Source of the DNA: Promethearchaeota archaeon | Lineage (GTDB): Archaea; Asgardarchaeota; Lokiarchaeia; Sigyniarchaeales; SOKP01 | DNA: 64,000 nt | NCBI GenBank assembly: GCA_011364975.1 | Contig: RDOE01000001.1 | Coordinates: 48,707-112,706, forward strand | Direction of reading: 5' to 3' | In this document: in pieces, positions 1 through 7,585 of the stretch | How positions within the stretch are numbered: position 1 is the first letter of the stretch | Layout: every line of letters starts with the position of its first letter | Notes under the pieces: model-generated | What the model was told of the DNA's origin: nothing | The model's database searches: none | What the model saw: only the letters and a program-made list of their open reading frames with translations | Translations under genes and position numbers: made by a program

Positions 1-656
1 GAAACTCTACTTGCTTTTGGACCAAACCTTTTCAGAATGTTTATTATTTTTCCAACTTGCCCGATATTTTTACCTGACATAATTAATGCTAAATTCCCTT
101 CTTTAAACTTCAATACCTTCAATATTTCTTGTTCTGGGATTGAAATCTTTAAAACATCCATTCTGTTATATACGTCTTCTTTTGGGTTCTTAGGATCTTT
201 TACTCTTATAAGAATATTCCTTCCGTCGTGAAGATTTAACTGAAGATGGCCTCCTTTAATCGTGCTTTTTTGGTTAATTCGGCATAACTTAAAATTACTT
301 TCTGATTGTGTTATTTCATATAAGATTAAACCATGATGGGAATCAGGTAATATTCTAAAATGTTTATTGGATCCTTCAATACTTAATACATCCATCAGAC
401 CTACAGGATAACCTTTATCTTTTACAACCTTACCATCAATTTTAAAATTACCTAATCCAATCAATTTTTTTGCTTCCCTATGGTTATCAACGATTTGTAG
501 AAGATCTCGAACGATATGTAATAGGGGTAAACTAAATCGTGAAGGATGTGGGCCAGGGGATGGTTTTACAAAGAATTTACCATGTTTTCTCTTAATCTGT
601 AAAAATTTTGGGGTATTTAACCTTTTTAATGTCTTTTTTTCTCCATGACGTGTCAT
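1..656 (-). CDS. rps4e: 30S ribosomal protein S4e (eS4), 3' part cut by window edge
   Basis: Small-subunit protein eS4, found in archaea and eukaryotes. The reading frame is open from an ATG at 656 to the window edge, which is why the ORF track misses it. The translation begins MTRHGEKKTLKRLNTPKF and continues with the family hallmarks HKFxVKPSPGPHP-like (KFFVKPSPGPHPSR), an S4-type RNA-binding stretch (KLIGLGNFKIDGKVVKDKGYPVGLMDV) and a KOW-like segment (LIMSGKNIGQVGKI) near the cut. About 218 codons are visible of a usual 235-245, so only the last part is missing. A strong GGAGGAG site lies 8-10 nt before the start, inside the end of the L24 gene. It is the last visible gene of the S19-to-S4e ribosomal operon; L5 would be expected next. 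Confidence 0.95.
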   Translation of the reverse strand, partial: MTRHGEKKTLKRLNTPKFLQIKRKHGKFFVKPSPGPHPSRFSLPLLHIVRDLLQIVDNHREAKKLIGLGNFKIDGKVVKDKGYPVGLMDVLSIEGSNKHFRILPDSHHGLILYEITQSESNFKLCRINQKSTIKGGHLQLNLHDGRNILIRVKDPKNPKEDVYNRMDVLKISIPEQEILKVLKFKEGNLALIMSGKNIGQVGKIINILKRFGPKASRV

Positions 657-662
657 TTAATA

Positions 663-1091
663 TTACTCCTCCGATTTTTTTCCTTTTTTTGGTGATATTA
701 GTCCTTCTTCCTTGAAACCGTAAAGAGCTTTTCTATCAATAATTTTTGCTCTCCAAGGATCTAACTTTTTCTCTTTTTCTAATTTTGTAATAACTATTTT
801 TGATATATGAACAGTAGGATGAAATTGAGTTCCATCAGCTTTATCAAAAGTTACCTCCTTGATTTGTACTCTTAAATCATTCGTAACTTCAATAACTTCT
901 CCCTCAAAATCCTTAAATTCTCCTTTTACTACTCTAACTTGATCCCCTACTCTAATAGGTAATGATTTAATACCATATTCCTCTCTTACAAAATCGGCTA
1001 CTCTAGTGGATAATAAATTTGATCTATTGTGATTTTTAAAATTAAATAATGCCTTTCTTTGCTTCCGAGGTTGTTTTGATTGTATTTTCAT
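663..1091 (-). CDS. rpl24: 50S ribosomal protein L24 (uL24/L26e)
   Basis: Large-subunit assembly-initiating protein. The 142-residue product has the archaeal/eukaryotic N-terminus (QPRKQRKALFNFKNHNR), then a KOW motif (VRVVKGEFKDFEGEVIEV, about residues 48-67) and a basic C-terminal tail ending KKGKKSEE. Length and order match archaeal L24, which sits between L14 and S4e. The ATG at 1091 lies 21 nt after the L14 stop. Its last codons contain the ribosome binding site of S4e, so the two are probably translated in sequence from one mRNA. Confidence 0.96.
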   Translation of the reverse strand: MKIQSKQPRKQRKALFNFKNHNRSNLLSTRVADFVREEYGIKSLPIRVGDQVRVVKGEFKDFEGEVIEVTNDLRVQIKEVTFDKADGTQFHPTVHISKIVITKLEKEKKLDPWRAKIIDRKALYGFKEEGLISPKKGKKSEE

Positions 1092-1112
1092 TCCATAACA
1101 CTTCCATTTCCA

Positions 1113-1538
1113 TTAAATTATTAATGATGAGATCGATGCTAATCGGGGAAATAATTCTGCGGCTTCCCTCGCAATAGGACCTCTAATTTCGGTCCCTTTG
1201 GGATCTCCTTCTTTTGTTATTAATACACCCGCATTATCTTCAAAACATAATCGAGTTCCATCTAATCTTCTATATACCATTTTCTGTCGAACTATAACCG
1301 CTTTCATAATTGTTCCACGTAAATCTGGACGTCCTTTTTTAATGGTCACAGAACAAACAGATCCTACAGTTGCTTGAGGTAATCTTCTAAGACGTGTTTT
1401 TGCATGATCAACATTTATTATTTGAGCGATTTTTGCGCCAGAATTATCTGTGATAAACATTTGAGTACCATTTTGTAATCCATAGCTTGTTCTTGCTCTC
1501 ACTTGCTTCTTTTTTCCTGTTTTTCTTCGCGTTCCCAT
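1113..1538 (-). CDS. rpl14: 50S ribosomal protein L14 (uL14)
   Basis: Large-subunit protein at the subunit interface. The 141-residue sequence has the L14 core: ITDNSGAKIAQIINV, a GSVCSVTIKKGRPDLR stretch, AVIVRQKMVYRRLDGTRLCFEDNAGVLI and GTEIRGPIAREAAELFPRLASI. The N-terminus (MGTRRKTGKKKQVRARTSYG) is a basic extension of the archaeal/eukaryotic type. The start codon directly follows the S17 stop with no intervening base, and a GGTG ribosome binding site lies inside the last S17 codons, so translation is probably coupled. Confidence 0.97.
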   Translation of the reverse strand: MGTRRKTGKKKQVRARTSYGLQNGTQMFITDNSGAKIAQIINVDHAKTRLRRLPQATVGSVCSVTIKKGRPDLRGTIMKAVIVRQKMVYRRLDGTRLCFEDNAGVLITKEGDPKGTEIRGPIAREAAELFPRLASISSLII

Positions 1539-1889
1539 TTATTCAGCACCACTCTCAATTTTATCCAATAATATGAATGCCTTTGTTTTAGAGATTTTTC
1601 TGCTTTCACCTATGCGTACTAAATCTCCTATATTAATTTCGTTTCTTAGGCATGATGGTAAATGACATGGTAGACGTGAATTACGTCTTTCATATCTTTG
1701 ATATTTTCTAACAAATTGAACGTAATCTTGCCTTATTATGACAGTGTTTCGAGACTTTTTACTAACTACTACTCCCTTAGTTATTTTTCCCCTTATTCTG
1801 GTACTGCCATGAAAAGGACAATATTTATCATCACATTCTCTTACTCGAGGGGGATTCACTCCCGGGATTCCTATATTTCTAACACTCAT
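1539..1889 (-). CDS. rps17: 30S ribosomal protein S17 (uS17)
   Basis: Primary 16S rRNA-binding protein. It has the archaeal hallmark RECDDKYCPFHG near the N-terminus, followed by the OB-fold core (RGKITKGVVVSKKSRNTVIIRQDYV) and KYQRYERRNSRLPCHLP. The ORF track begins at a GTG at 1904, but the ATG at 1889 gives the expected N-terminus MSVRNIGIPG. That ATG also overlaps the Rnp1 stop codon by one base (TAATG), which supports translational coupling. The product is then 116 residues, within the usual archaeal range. Confidence 0.96.
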   Translation of the reverse strand: MSVRNIGIPGVNPPRVRECDDKYCPFHGSTRIRGKITKGVVVSKKSRNTVIIRQDYVQFVRKYQRYERRNSRLPCHLPSCLRNEINIGDLVRIGESRKISKTKAFILLDKIESGAE

Positions 1890-2182
1890 TATTTTTTTAA
1901 CCACTTCTTCTTTTTTAAACTTCTCAATCTATTTTCAGGAATACCAATAATATTAATTCCATCAACCTCCAACATTCCTTCCTTAAGAACAAAGCGAAAA
2001 ATATAATCTTTTTTAATATATTTTTTCATTTCATGATTTTTTATAGTTATTAGCAAATTTTGAGTGTCATCGATTATGCTTCCGATATCTAAAAATCCTT
2101 CATTGGTCTTTTTGAACTTAGCTTTTGCATAAACTTTAAATCCAATTAAATCATGATATATTAAGTATTTGGGACTAATCAT
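1889..2182 (-). CDS. rnp1: Ribonuclease P protein component 1 (Rnp1, Rpp29/Pop4 family)
   Basis: Protein subunit of archaeal RNase P, which trims the 5' leader of tRNA precursors. The 97-residue product is short and basic. It fits the Rpp29 fold: HDLIGFKVYAKAKFKK, then LDIGSIIDDTQNLLITI, then KDYIFRFVL and an ending VDGINIIGIPENRLRSLKKKKWLKK. Its place between L29 and S17 is where archaeal genomes keep it, which makes the call firm despite low sequence conservation. An AAGTGA ribosome binding site lies 7 nt before the ATG. The stop overlaps the S17 start. The translation factor SUI1/aIF1, present at this point in many euryarchaea, is absent. Confidence 0.9.
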   Translation of the reverse strand: MISPKYLIYHDLIGFKVYAKAKFKKTNEGFLDIGSIIDDTQNLLITIKNHEMKKYIKKDYIFRFVLKEGMLEVDGINIIGIPENRLRSLKKKKWLKK

Positions 2183-2193
2183 TTTTGTTCACT

Positions 2194-2394
2194 TCACTTC
2201 TTTTCATTTTTTACAGTAAGAATTCGAGCAATCTGCTTTCTTATCATTTTAGCTTTAGCAGGATTATCTGCAATTCCCCCTCCAGTCTGTTGACTGAAAA
2301 GCATCATTAATTCTTCTCTTAATGAGAGTAAAGTTCTTTCTCTCTCTCTCTCATCCATTTCTCTAACTTTTTGAGCTGTAATTAAATCTGTCAT
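2194..2394 (-). CDS. rpl29: 50S ribosomal protein L29 (uL29)
   Basis: Small helical protein at the peptide exit tunnel. Typical features are VREMDERERERTLLSLREELMMLF, then a QQTGGGIADNPAKAKMIRKQIARILTV helix. The ORF track starts at a GTG at 2403, but that GTG is part of the GGTG ribosome binding site. The ATG at 2394, 6 nt downstream of it, is the likely start and gives a 66-residue protein (MTDLITAQKV). It lies between S3 and Rnp1 in the expected order. Confidence 0.95.
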   Translation of the reverse strand: MTDLITAQKVREMDERERERTLLSLREELMMLFSQQTGGGIADNPAKAKMIRKQIARILTVKNEKK

Positions 2395-2421
2395 TATTTG
2401 CACCTTTAATTAAATTATAAA

Positions 2422-3213
2422 TTACTCTCCTTCTTGTTCTTCTTCATCGGGTTCTAATGAGATTTCAGATACATCCTCTTCTTCAACATCTTCAAATAAT
2501 TCTCTCTCTTCGTCAGTAGGTTCTCGCTCATCCTCAGCAATCTCATATTCACGTTCTATTCTTGTCTTTCCCTTTTTAGCTATTATCTGAGCTTGGGCTT
2601 TAGCTAATGCTTCCTCATCGATTTTCACGGTATCACCCATTTTCGTATCGGCTCGCATAATTTTTACAATTATTCCTAATACTCCACTTTTTTGAATACA
2701 TTGGGCAACACCTTTATCAACACCTACTTGTGCAGGCTGACCTGATTTAGACATCGTACCTGCTCGAAAGATACTAGTACGTGCTCGCTGAGAAGTTACT
2801 TTTCCTGAGACAACTACTTCACACCCTCTTGCTCCCGCATCCATTACCTTTCTTAAAATATAATAACCTGCTCTACGATAATGTCTTCCTCTATCAAGAG
2901 AATAAGCTAATCTCTCGGCCATAATTTGAGCATCTAAATCGGGATTAGGAACTTCCTCAACCTCTATCTGTGGCATTTCAAGACCGAATTTTTCTTGTAA
3001 TACATCAGTAATTTCTTGAATTCGCTTTCCGCCCTTACCAATGACGAGTCCCGGACGGCTTGTCTTAAGCGTTATTCTCACACCTAAGGGGGTTTTTTGG
3101 AGTTCTACTCCAGCAAATCCTGCTCTTACTAATTCTGAACGTAAATATTCATTAATTTGCATCATCTTGATACCTTGTTCAATGAAATGTTTGGCTAGTG
3201 GCAATTGTTTCAA
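2422..3213 (-). CDS. rps3: 30S ribosomal protein S3 (uS3) with acidic C-terminal tail
   Basis: Small-subunit protein at the mRNA entry site. The KH domain is clear (SRPGLVIGKGGKRIQEITDVL, about residues 52-73), followed by the S3 C-terminal domain (AQIMAERLAYSLDRGRHYRRAGYY, GCEVVVSGKVTSQRARTSIF). The start is a TTG at 3213; the first ATG lies 16 codons further on and would cut into the N-terminal helix aligned with other archaeal S3 proteins, so the TTG is preferred. The last ~50 residues are very acidic (EREPTDEERELFEDVEEEDV and on), an extension seen in some archaeal and eukaryotic S3 proteins. Confidence 0.96.
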   Translation of the reverse strand: MKQLPLAKHFIEQGIKMMQINEYLRSELVRAGFAGVELQKTPLGVRITLKTSRPGLVIGKGGKRIQEITDVLQEKFGLEMPQIEVEEVPNPDLDAQIMAERLAYSLDRGRHYRRAGYYILRKVMDAGARGCEVVVSGKVTSQRARTSIFRAGTMSKSGQPAQVGVDKGVAQCIQKSGVLGIIVKIMRADTKMGDTVKIDEEALAKAQAQIIAKKGKTRIEREYEIAEDEREPTDEERELFEDVEEEDVSEISLEPDEEEQEGE

Positions 3214-3256
3214 CCTGAGTTTTTTTTATATTTATTTTATATTTTTTATATTTCAA

Positions 3257-3736
3257 TTAACTTGGAAATTCATAAATGACAATTTCAACATGACTTAAAT
3301 GCCTAAATTTAGCGGTGGATCTACCATGTGCGCGAGGGATATAACGTTTTATAATTCTTCCTTTATGAGCAGCAGCGTGGATAATTCGGCATTGTTCGAT
3401 ATCTAAACCTTTATATTCTGCATTAGATTCTGCAGAAGTTAAAATTTCATATACTCTGGCTGCCGCTTTTTGGGGATATCTTCCCGCATACCATTTAAAT
3501 GGCTTAAGATCTTTTTTGTGTGCTTGTTTTTTCTTATATCTACGAAATGGAACTGATTGTTTTAATTGAATAACCTTTTCTAAGAATGTCTTTGCTTGCT
3601 CAACTTTCATACCTTTTATTACTGCACAGATTTCTCTCGCATGTTTAGGCTTTATCCTAAGATCTCTACCTGATGCTTTTGCCAATCTATCAGCATCATA
3701 CTTTTGTTCTGCAAAAGAGTAACCCCAATTAGGCAT
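3257..3736 (-). CDS. rpl22: 50S ribosomal protein L22 (uL22)
   Basis: Large-subunit protein lining the exit tunnel. The 159-residue archaeal/eukaryotic-length protein shows LRIKPKHAREICAVIKGMKVEQAKTFLEKV, then VPFRRYKKKQAHKK, RYPQKAAARVYEILTSAESNAEYKGLD, the tunnel loop (HKGRIIKRYIPRAHGRSTAKFRHLSHVEIVI). An AAGTGAT ribosome binding site precedes the ATG by about 6 nt. A 114-nt AT-rich gap separates it from S19 upstream, unusually long for this cluster. Confidence 0.96.
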   Translation of the reverse strand: MPNWGYSFAEQKYDADRLAKASGRDLRIKPKHAREICAVIKGMKVEQAKTFLEKVIQLKQSVPFRRYKKKQAHKKDLKPFKWYAGRYPQKAAARVYEILTSAESNAEYKGLDIEQCRIIHAAAHKGRIIKRYIPRAHGRSTAKFRHLSHVEIVIYEFPS

Positions 3737-3850
3737 CTTTTATCACTTATATTTGAAATTTTTGTTAATTTTTATTGATTGTTGTAATTTTTTATTAATT
3801 GATTTTTAATCCGAATTTTTTTAATTCAATACTGGGTAGAGTAGATGACT

Positions 3851-4384
3851 TTACTTTAATGGCACATATTTACTGGATCTAGTAGCACCAATTCCGGGGG
3901 ATCCATGCTGTACTCGTTTGCGTGTCAAAGAGAATTCTCCTAAATAATGGCCAATCATTTCAGGTTTGATTTCAACAGTTTCATAGCTCCTTCCACTATA
4001 AACTCCTATTTTTAGACCCACCATTTCTGGAAAGATTAACATATCTCTTACGTGAGTGCGTGTTAGTATATCTTTTCCTCTCTTTTTTGCCCGGTAAGCT
4101 CGTCTCAATCTTTCTAATAATTTCTTTTGCCGGGGAGGTAACCCTCTTTTTAAAGATCTCCGTGCTCTTGCAGGAAGTAACTGTATAAATTCATCCATGC
4201 TCATCTTTTTAAGATCTTCAATCGTAAAACCTCTATAATGGAATTTAAGCCTATCTCGTTCAGCCTCTAAATCTAATTCATCTAGGTCTTCTTCTTCTTC
4301 AATTTCTTCTGATGATTCCTCTATTTCTTCTTCAAGTTCTTCTTCCTCATGATCCTCTTCTTCTAATTCCTCATCCGGAGTCAT
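3851..4384 (-). CDS. rps19: 30S ribosomal protein S19 (uS19) with acidic N-terminal extension
   Basis: Small-subunit head protein. The core from about residue 47 is standard archaeal S19: [28 protein letters not shown], then [22 protein letters not shown] and the C-terminal [29 protein letters not shown]. The first ~42 residues are almost all Glu/Asp, an extension I do not know from other archaeal S19 proteins. The ATG at 4384 is preceded by a GGTGG site 4-5 nt away, which supports this start over internal ones. It is the first gene of the ribosomal unit here; L2, normally next upstream, is missing. Confidence 0.95.
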   Translation of the reverse strand: MTPDEELEEEDHEEEELEEEIEESSEEIEEEEDLDELDLEAERDRLKFHYRGFTIEDLKKMSMDEFIQLLPARARRSLKRGLPPRQKKLLERLRRAYRAKKRGKDILTRTHVRDMLIFPEMVGLKIGVYSGRSYETVEIKPEMIGHYLGEFSLTRKRVQHGSPGIGATRSSKYVPLK

Positions 4385-4616
4385 TTTTCCACCAAGTAAC
4401 TTGTTTTATTTATCTAATTTTAATATTTATTTGCGATTTTATTTTGACGTTGTAAGGAAATTAGTTATCTATTAAATTTTAATTTTATTAAAACAAGGGA
4501 AGTAAAAAGCATAAAATTTAAAAGGTTGTAATGTGAACTTCGAGGAAACCTAATAAATCACATATAATTTTTTTTTATCGAGAAATATAGCATCGATTTG
4601 ATCCTATAGAAGCACA

Positions 4617-5291
4617 TTAAATATAATTATTTGGATTATAGACCCTTTCAATATCCTTCTCATCGAATTTACCACTCCATTCTTCATGAATCTTGACAAA
4701 AGCCTCAGGATCCTTATTTGGGTTTATAACACAATGATACATGTTTATTCCATTAACGAATTTATATACATTCTCAACATAATACCATACATTATTTCCA
4801 TTAATTATTATAGGTTTTCCTGCAAGTATTTCCCATTTTTCAGATCTCTGAGAATGAATTTGAATAGAAATCCCCATTTCAGGTTTGATAAATATTAAAT
4901 TATGATCAGGATATGTGAATTTTATACTATACCATTTAGATAATGTATCTATATACCCATTAGGAACATTATATTTTTGAGCAAACAATTCTGGGTCAAA
5001 ATTTTCCTGTTTTGAATGTTCATATTTATAGGGATTATATATGACTTCATGAGTTGAAATATCATCATTATATTGTACTTTAACCACCGTATTCTTCTTG
5101 TTTATAATCATATAGAATTTATGAGGGTCTATAGATAAATGTGTGAGGTTTAAATTTTTTGTTATGAATTTGGTATGATTAATAATAAAGAGGTTATCTA
5201 AGTCCTCAGAATCAAAAGATATTTTGAGTAATTTAGATCCATTTTTCCTAAGTTCAGACCCCCTCTCTGATCCTATCACTTCCTCATACAT
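4617..5291 (-). CDS. Mannose-6-phosphate isomerase type II-like cupin protein
   Basis: The C-terminal ~90 residues match the pattern of the type II phosphomannose isomerase/GMP-binding cupin: ISIQIHSQRSEKWEILAGKP corresponds to the family's LSLQxHxxRxExWxVxxG, and the end GKFDEKDIERVYNP to the family's GExDIxRxED. The family's second metal-binding His region looks weakened (MYHCVINP), so activity is uncertain. The N-terminal ~115 residues show an aromatic-rich stretch but no known domain. The ATG overlaps the stop of the sugar-kinase gene by one base (TAATG), so the two are cotranslated and probably act on the same sugar. It could be a sensor or isomerase of a phosphosugar; the fold call is an inference from motifs. 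Confidence 0.55.
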   Translation of the reverse strand: MYEEVIGSERGSELRKNGSKLLKISFDSEDLDNLFIINHTKFITKNLNLTHLSIDPHKFYMIINKKNTVVKVQYNDDISTHEVIYNPYKYEHSKQENFDPELFAQKYNVPNGYIDTLSKWYSIKFTYPDHNLIFIKPEMGISIQIHSQRSEKWEILAGKPIIINGNNVWYYVENVYKFVNGINMYHCVINPNKDPEAFVKIHEEWSGKFDEKDIERVYNPNNYI

Positions 5292-6274
5292 TAACGCTCA
5301 TCTCCTTTAAGGCTTTTATTATATTCGTTAAATCGCATTTCAATTTCATTTTTAAATGGCATAGATTCTTGAGCACCTGTTTTTGTTACTGCAATTGATG
5401 CTGCTGATATAGCATATTTTACAGAATTGATAATATTCTCCCCTTGAGAAAGTTTGCTGGCTAAAACTCCATTGAAGCAATCACCGGCGCCTACCGTATC
5501 AAGAGCTTTAACTTTAAATGCAGGTAATTTCATAAAAAAATTTTCTTCAATTTGATAAATGACCGCTCCTTTTGGACCTAGAGTAGTAATTATATTTTTA
5601 ACACCCAATTCAGAAATATTTTTTGATGCCTGAAGTATTCTTTTTTTCGGATCATCGGATAATGGTTTTAGTTTAAGTAATGAATTTAGTCTGAATAACT
5701 CTCCTTCATTAGGAATTATTAAATCAAGTTTTTTCAAAATTTCTAAAGGAATAGGCTTTAAGGGAGCAGGATTAAGAATCTTAATAACTTTACCGGTATT
5801 CGCTATTTCGAAAATCTCTAAAATGGTCTCTATGGGAATTTCCATTTGAACTATTAGTACAGAAGCGTTTTTTATTATATTCTCCTTTTTTCGTACATCT
5901 TCTGGAGTTAAGTTAAAATTAGCCCCTGGAGCCACACTTATAATATTTTCTCCATGTTTATCGATAATAATAAAAGCTATTCCACTTGATTCGTGAGGAT
6001 CTCTAAAAATGTGTGAGGTATCAATTCCTTCCTTTATTAATTGTGAAATCATTTGCTCTCCGCAAATATCCGTTCCAATCTTTCCAATAAAAATAGTTTC
6101 TGATCCAGATCTCTTACATGCAACCGCTTGATTAGCCCCTTTCCCCCCTAGGTATTGCTTAAATTTACCACCTGTTATAGTTTCACCCGGTTGAGGTAAT
6201 CTATCTAAATATATATTGAAATCCATATTACTTGAACCAATTATTAGCACATAATTACTACTAACATCCATCAT
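5291..6274 (-). CDS. Ribokinase-like PfkB family sugar kinase
   Basis: ATP-dependent kinase that phosphorylates ribose or a related sugar/nucleoside. It has both PfkB signatures: GGKGANQA at residues 43-50 with the preceding SSNMDFNIYLDRLPQPGET typical of ribokinase, and DTVGAGDCFNG at 259-269 with the catalytic Asp265. The ribokinase-type NPAP (about 168-171), IIPNEGE (186-192) and GAQESMP (300-306) motifs are also present. At 327 residues it has the usual length. An AGGTGA site lies about 6 nt before the start. The downstream cupin gene is coupled to it. Adenosine or other nucleosides are possible substrates in archaea, so ribokinase itself is likely but not certain. Confidence 0.88.
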   Translation of the reverse strand: MMDVSSNYVLIIGSSNMDFNIYLDRLPQPGETITGGKFKQYLGGKGANQAVACKRSGSETIFIGKIGTDICGEQMISQLIKEGIDTSHIFRDPHESSGIAFIIIDKHGENIISVAPGANFNLTPEDVRKKENIIKNASVLIVQMEIPIETILEIFEIANTGKVIKILNPAPLKPIPLEILKKLDLIIPNEGELFRLNSLLKLKPLSDDPKKRILQASKNISELGVKNIITTLGPKGAVIYQIEENFFMKLPAFKVKALDTVGAGDCFNGVLASKLSQGENIINSVKYAISAASIAVTKTGAQESMPFKNEIEMRFNEYNKSLKGDER

Positions 6275-6427
6275 TAATTCACCTAATTCTTCAAATTCAA
6301 GAGATAATTTTAATTATTATCATAGAACTAGATACTATCACAAATAAATCTAAATAATTCTTACCGAATGGTTTTAATTTAATATATGTTTAAAAATAAT
6401 ATTAAGCAAAATAAACTTGCTTCAAAC

Positions 6428-6462
6428 TATACTTAAATAAAAAAGATTAGAATTCACAGAGG
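6428..6462 (+). promoter_or_regulatory. Putative leaderless promoter (TATA-like box)
   Basis: An ACTTAAATAA box centred near 6435 lies about 27 nt before the GTG at 6462, the spacing expected between an archaeal TATA box and the transcription start. The only SD-like string (GAGGTG) overlaps the start codon itself and cannot serve as a ribosome binding site for it. A leaderless mRNA beginning at or next to the GTG is the simplest reading. Confidence 0.4.
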
Positions 6463-6797
6463 TGTTCAAAATCGCAAAAGATAAAATAATCGGAGCTCTA
6501 GTTATGATTCTTGGCTTCCTTATTGCGATTATCTATACCATGGGAAGTATTGTTGATTTATTCTTCCGCACATGGGGCGGAAATCCAAATTGGGCACTTG
6601 ATCTATTTGGACCAATTGGCAATCTTCTTGATTGGAGACTCTTTGTAGTCGTACCTTTATGGATTATCGTATTATTAATAGCTATCATAGGAATTTGGAT
6701 AGGATATAGCATGCTAACCACTCCAGCGCCAGTTCCCTTAGAAGAACTCGAAGAGGAACTCGCAGCGGAAGAGGAAGCTGCTGAATCTGAAGAATAA
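6462..6797 (+). CDS. Small two-helix membrane protein with acidic tail
   Basis: I do not recognise a family. The 111-residue product has a hydrophobic segment at about 9-33 (IIGALVMILGFLIAIIYTMG), a middle loop rich in Trp and Gly (RTWGGNPNWALDLFGP), a second hydrophobic segment at about 60-85 (FVVVPLWIIVLLIAIIGIWIG), then a Pro-rich turn and a strongly acidic end (EELEEELAAEEEAAESEE). Two membrane passes with both ends in the cytoplasm are likely. The start is a GTG and the mRNA seems leaderless. Its codons are better balanced and more GC-rich than neighbouring hypotheticals, which hints at good expression. Confidence 0.7.
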   Translation: MFKIAKDKIIGALVMILGFLIAIIYTMGSIVDLFFRTWGGNPNWALDLFGPIGNLLDWRLFVVVPLWIIVLLIAIIGIWIGYSMLTTPAPVPLEELEEELAAEEEAAESEE

Positions 6798-6807
6798 ATA
6801 ATTATCC

Positions 6808-6815
6808 TTTTTTTT
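6808..6815 (+). terminator. Oligo-T terminator
   Basis: A run of eight T on the plus strand begins 11 nt after the stop of the small membrane protein, followed by further T-rich sequence. Archaeal RNA polymerase terminates at such runs without a hairpin. Confidence 0.45.
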
Positions 6816-6881
6816 CTTTATTTCTTAACAATTTTAACAATTATTTAAATACAAGACATAAAAAAATAATGAATGATTTAA

Positions 6882-7394
6882 CTATATTAAACATACTAGC
6901 CCAAATCTAAAGATATGATTTTTTGGTGGCCATTCGATATCTATTTGAATTTTTCGGACAGTTTCAGTGACATTTATCCCTACTGCTTCCATAGAATACT
7001 TTATATCATCTGGATATCTACAAGGAATCCCTTCGTCAATAGTACACTTTTTTCCTTCTTTTTGACAAATTCTGCAATGTCCATCCCATAAAATTTTAAT
7101 TTCATTATAATCATTTTTGTTTTCTTTTATAAATCGGGCTACCTCTTCTTCTATATCATCCCTCATAAACTCATATCGCTTAAAATATGCATTTTTATTT
7201 TTGATTAACTCTTTTTTTACATAAATTAGGAAAAATTTCTTAAATTGCAGTATTTGCTCTTCAAGATATGGCGCTTTAGGGGGACAAGCCCATGAATGAT
7301 TATAATTAGGGCATTTAAACTTCGGATTATTGCAATAAGTTTGTACTTCTGGATCAAAAACAATTGTATCCTTATTAATCTCTATCCATGGCAT
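6882..7394 (-). CDS. DUF2284 cysteine-rich metal-binding protein
   Basis: Predicted metal or Fe-S binding protein of the DUF2284 family, whose function is unknown. The hallmark is CPNYNHSWACPPKAPY (about residues 28-43) with a preceding Cys pair, and a second cluster CRICQKEGKKCTIDEGIPCRYPD (about 118-140). The ending places MEAVGINVTETV, also typical. Its 170 residues equal the family length. It stands alone on the minus strand, convergent with the small membrane protein. Family members are often found near redox or corrinoid genes, but no such neighbour is visible here. Confidence 0.8.
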   Translation of the reverse strand: MPWIEINKDTIVFDPEVQTYCNNPKFKCPNYNHSWACPPKAPYLEEQILQFKKFFLIYVKKELIKNKNAYFKRYEFMRDDIEEEVARFIKENKNDYNEIKILWDGHCRICQKEGKKCTIDEGIPCRYPDDIKYSMEAVGINVTETVRKIQIDIEWPPKNHIFRFGLVCLI

Positions 7395-7554
7395 AAAAAT
7401 GGCGTTTTAAAATAATCTCGTTATCATAAAAAAGGTTTCTTTAAAGAAAAGATTTTTTCTTATAAAAAGCATTGAATTCTTATGAGATTTAGCTTATTAA
7501 TGCCAATTATAGATTAGGATGTATTTTATAATGCTCATCTAAATTCAACTAAGA

Positions 7555-7564
7555 GTTTTTATAG
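7555..7564 (+). promoter_or_regulatory. TATA-like box for the MglA-like GTPase gene
   Basis: GTTTTTATAG lies about 25 nt before the ATG at 7586, at TATA-box distance. No ribosome binding site is evident, so a leaderless or near-leaderless mRNA is likely. Confidence 0.35.
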
Positions 7565-7585
7565 TCAGATGAAAATAGATAGGTA

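Noticed and set aside
4520-4570. Possible C/D-box or hairpin RNA around AGGAAACCT
   Set aside because: Only a short AGG-AAA-CCT stem is present, and no convincing box C (RUGAUGA) and box D (CUGA) pair could be found.
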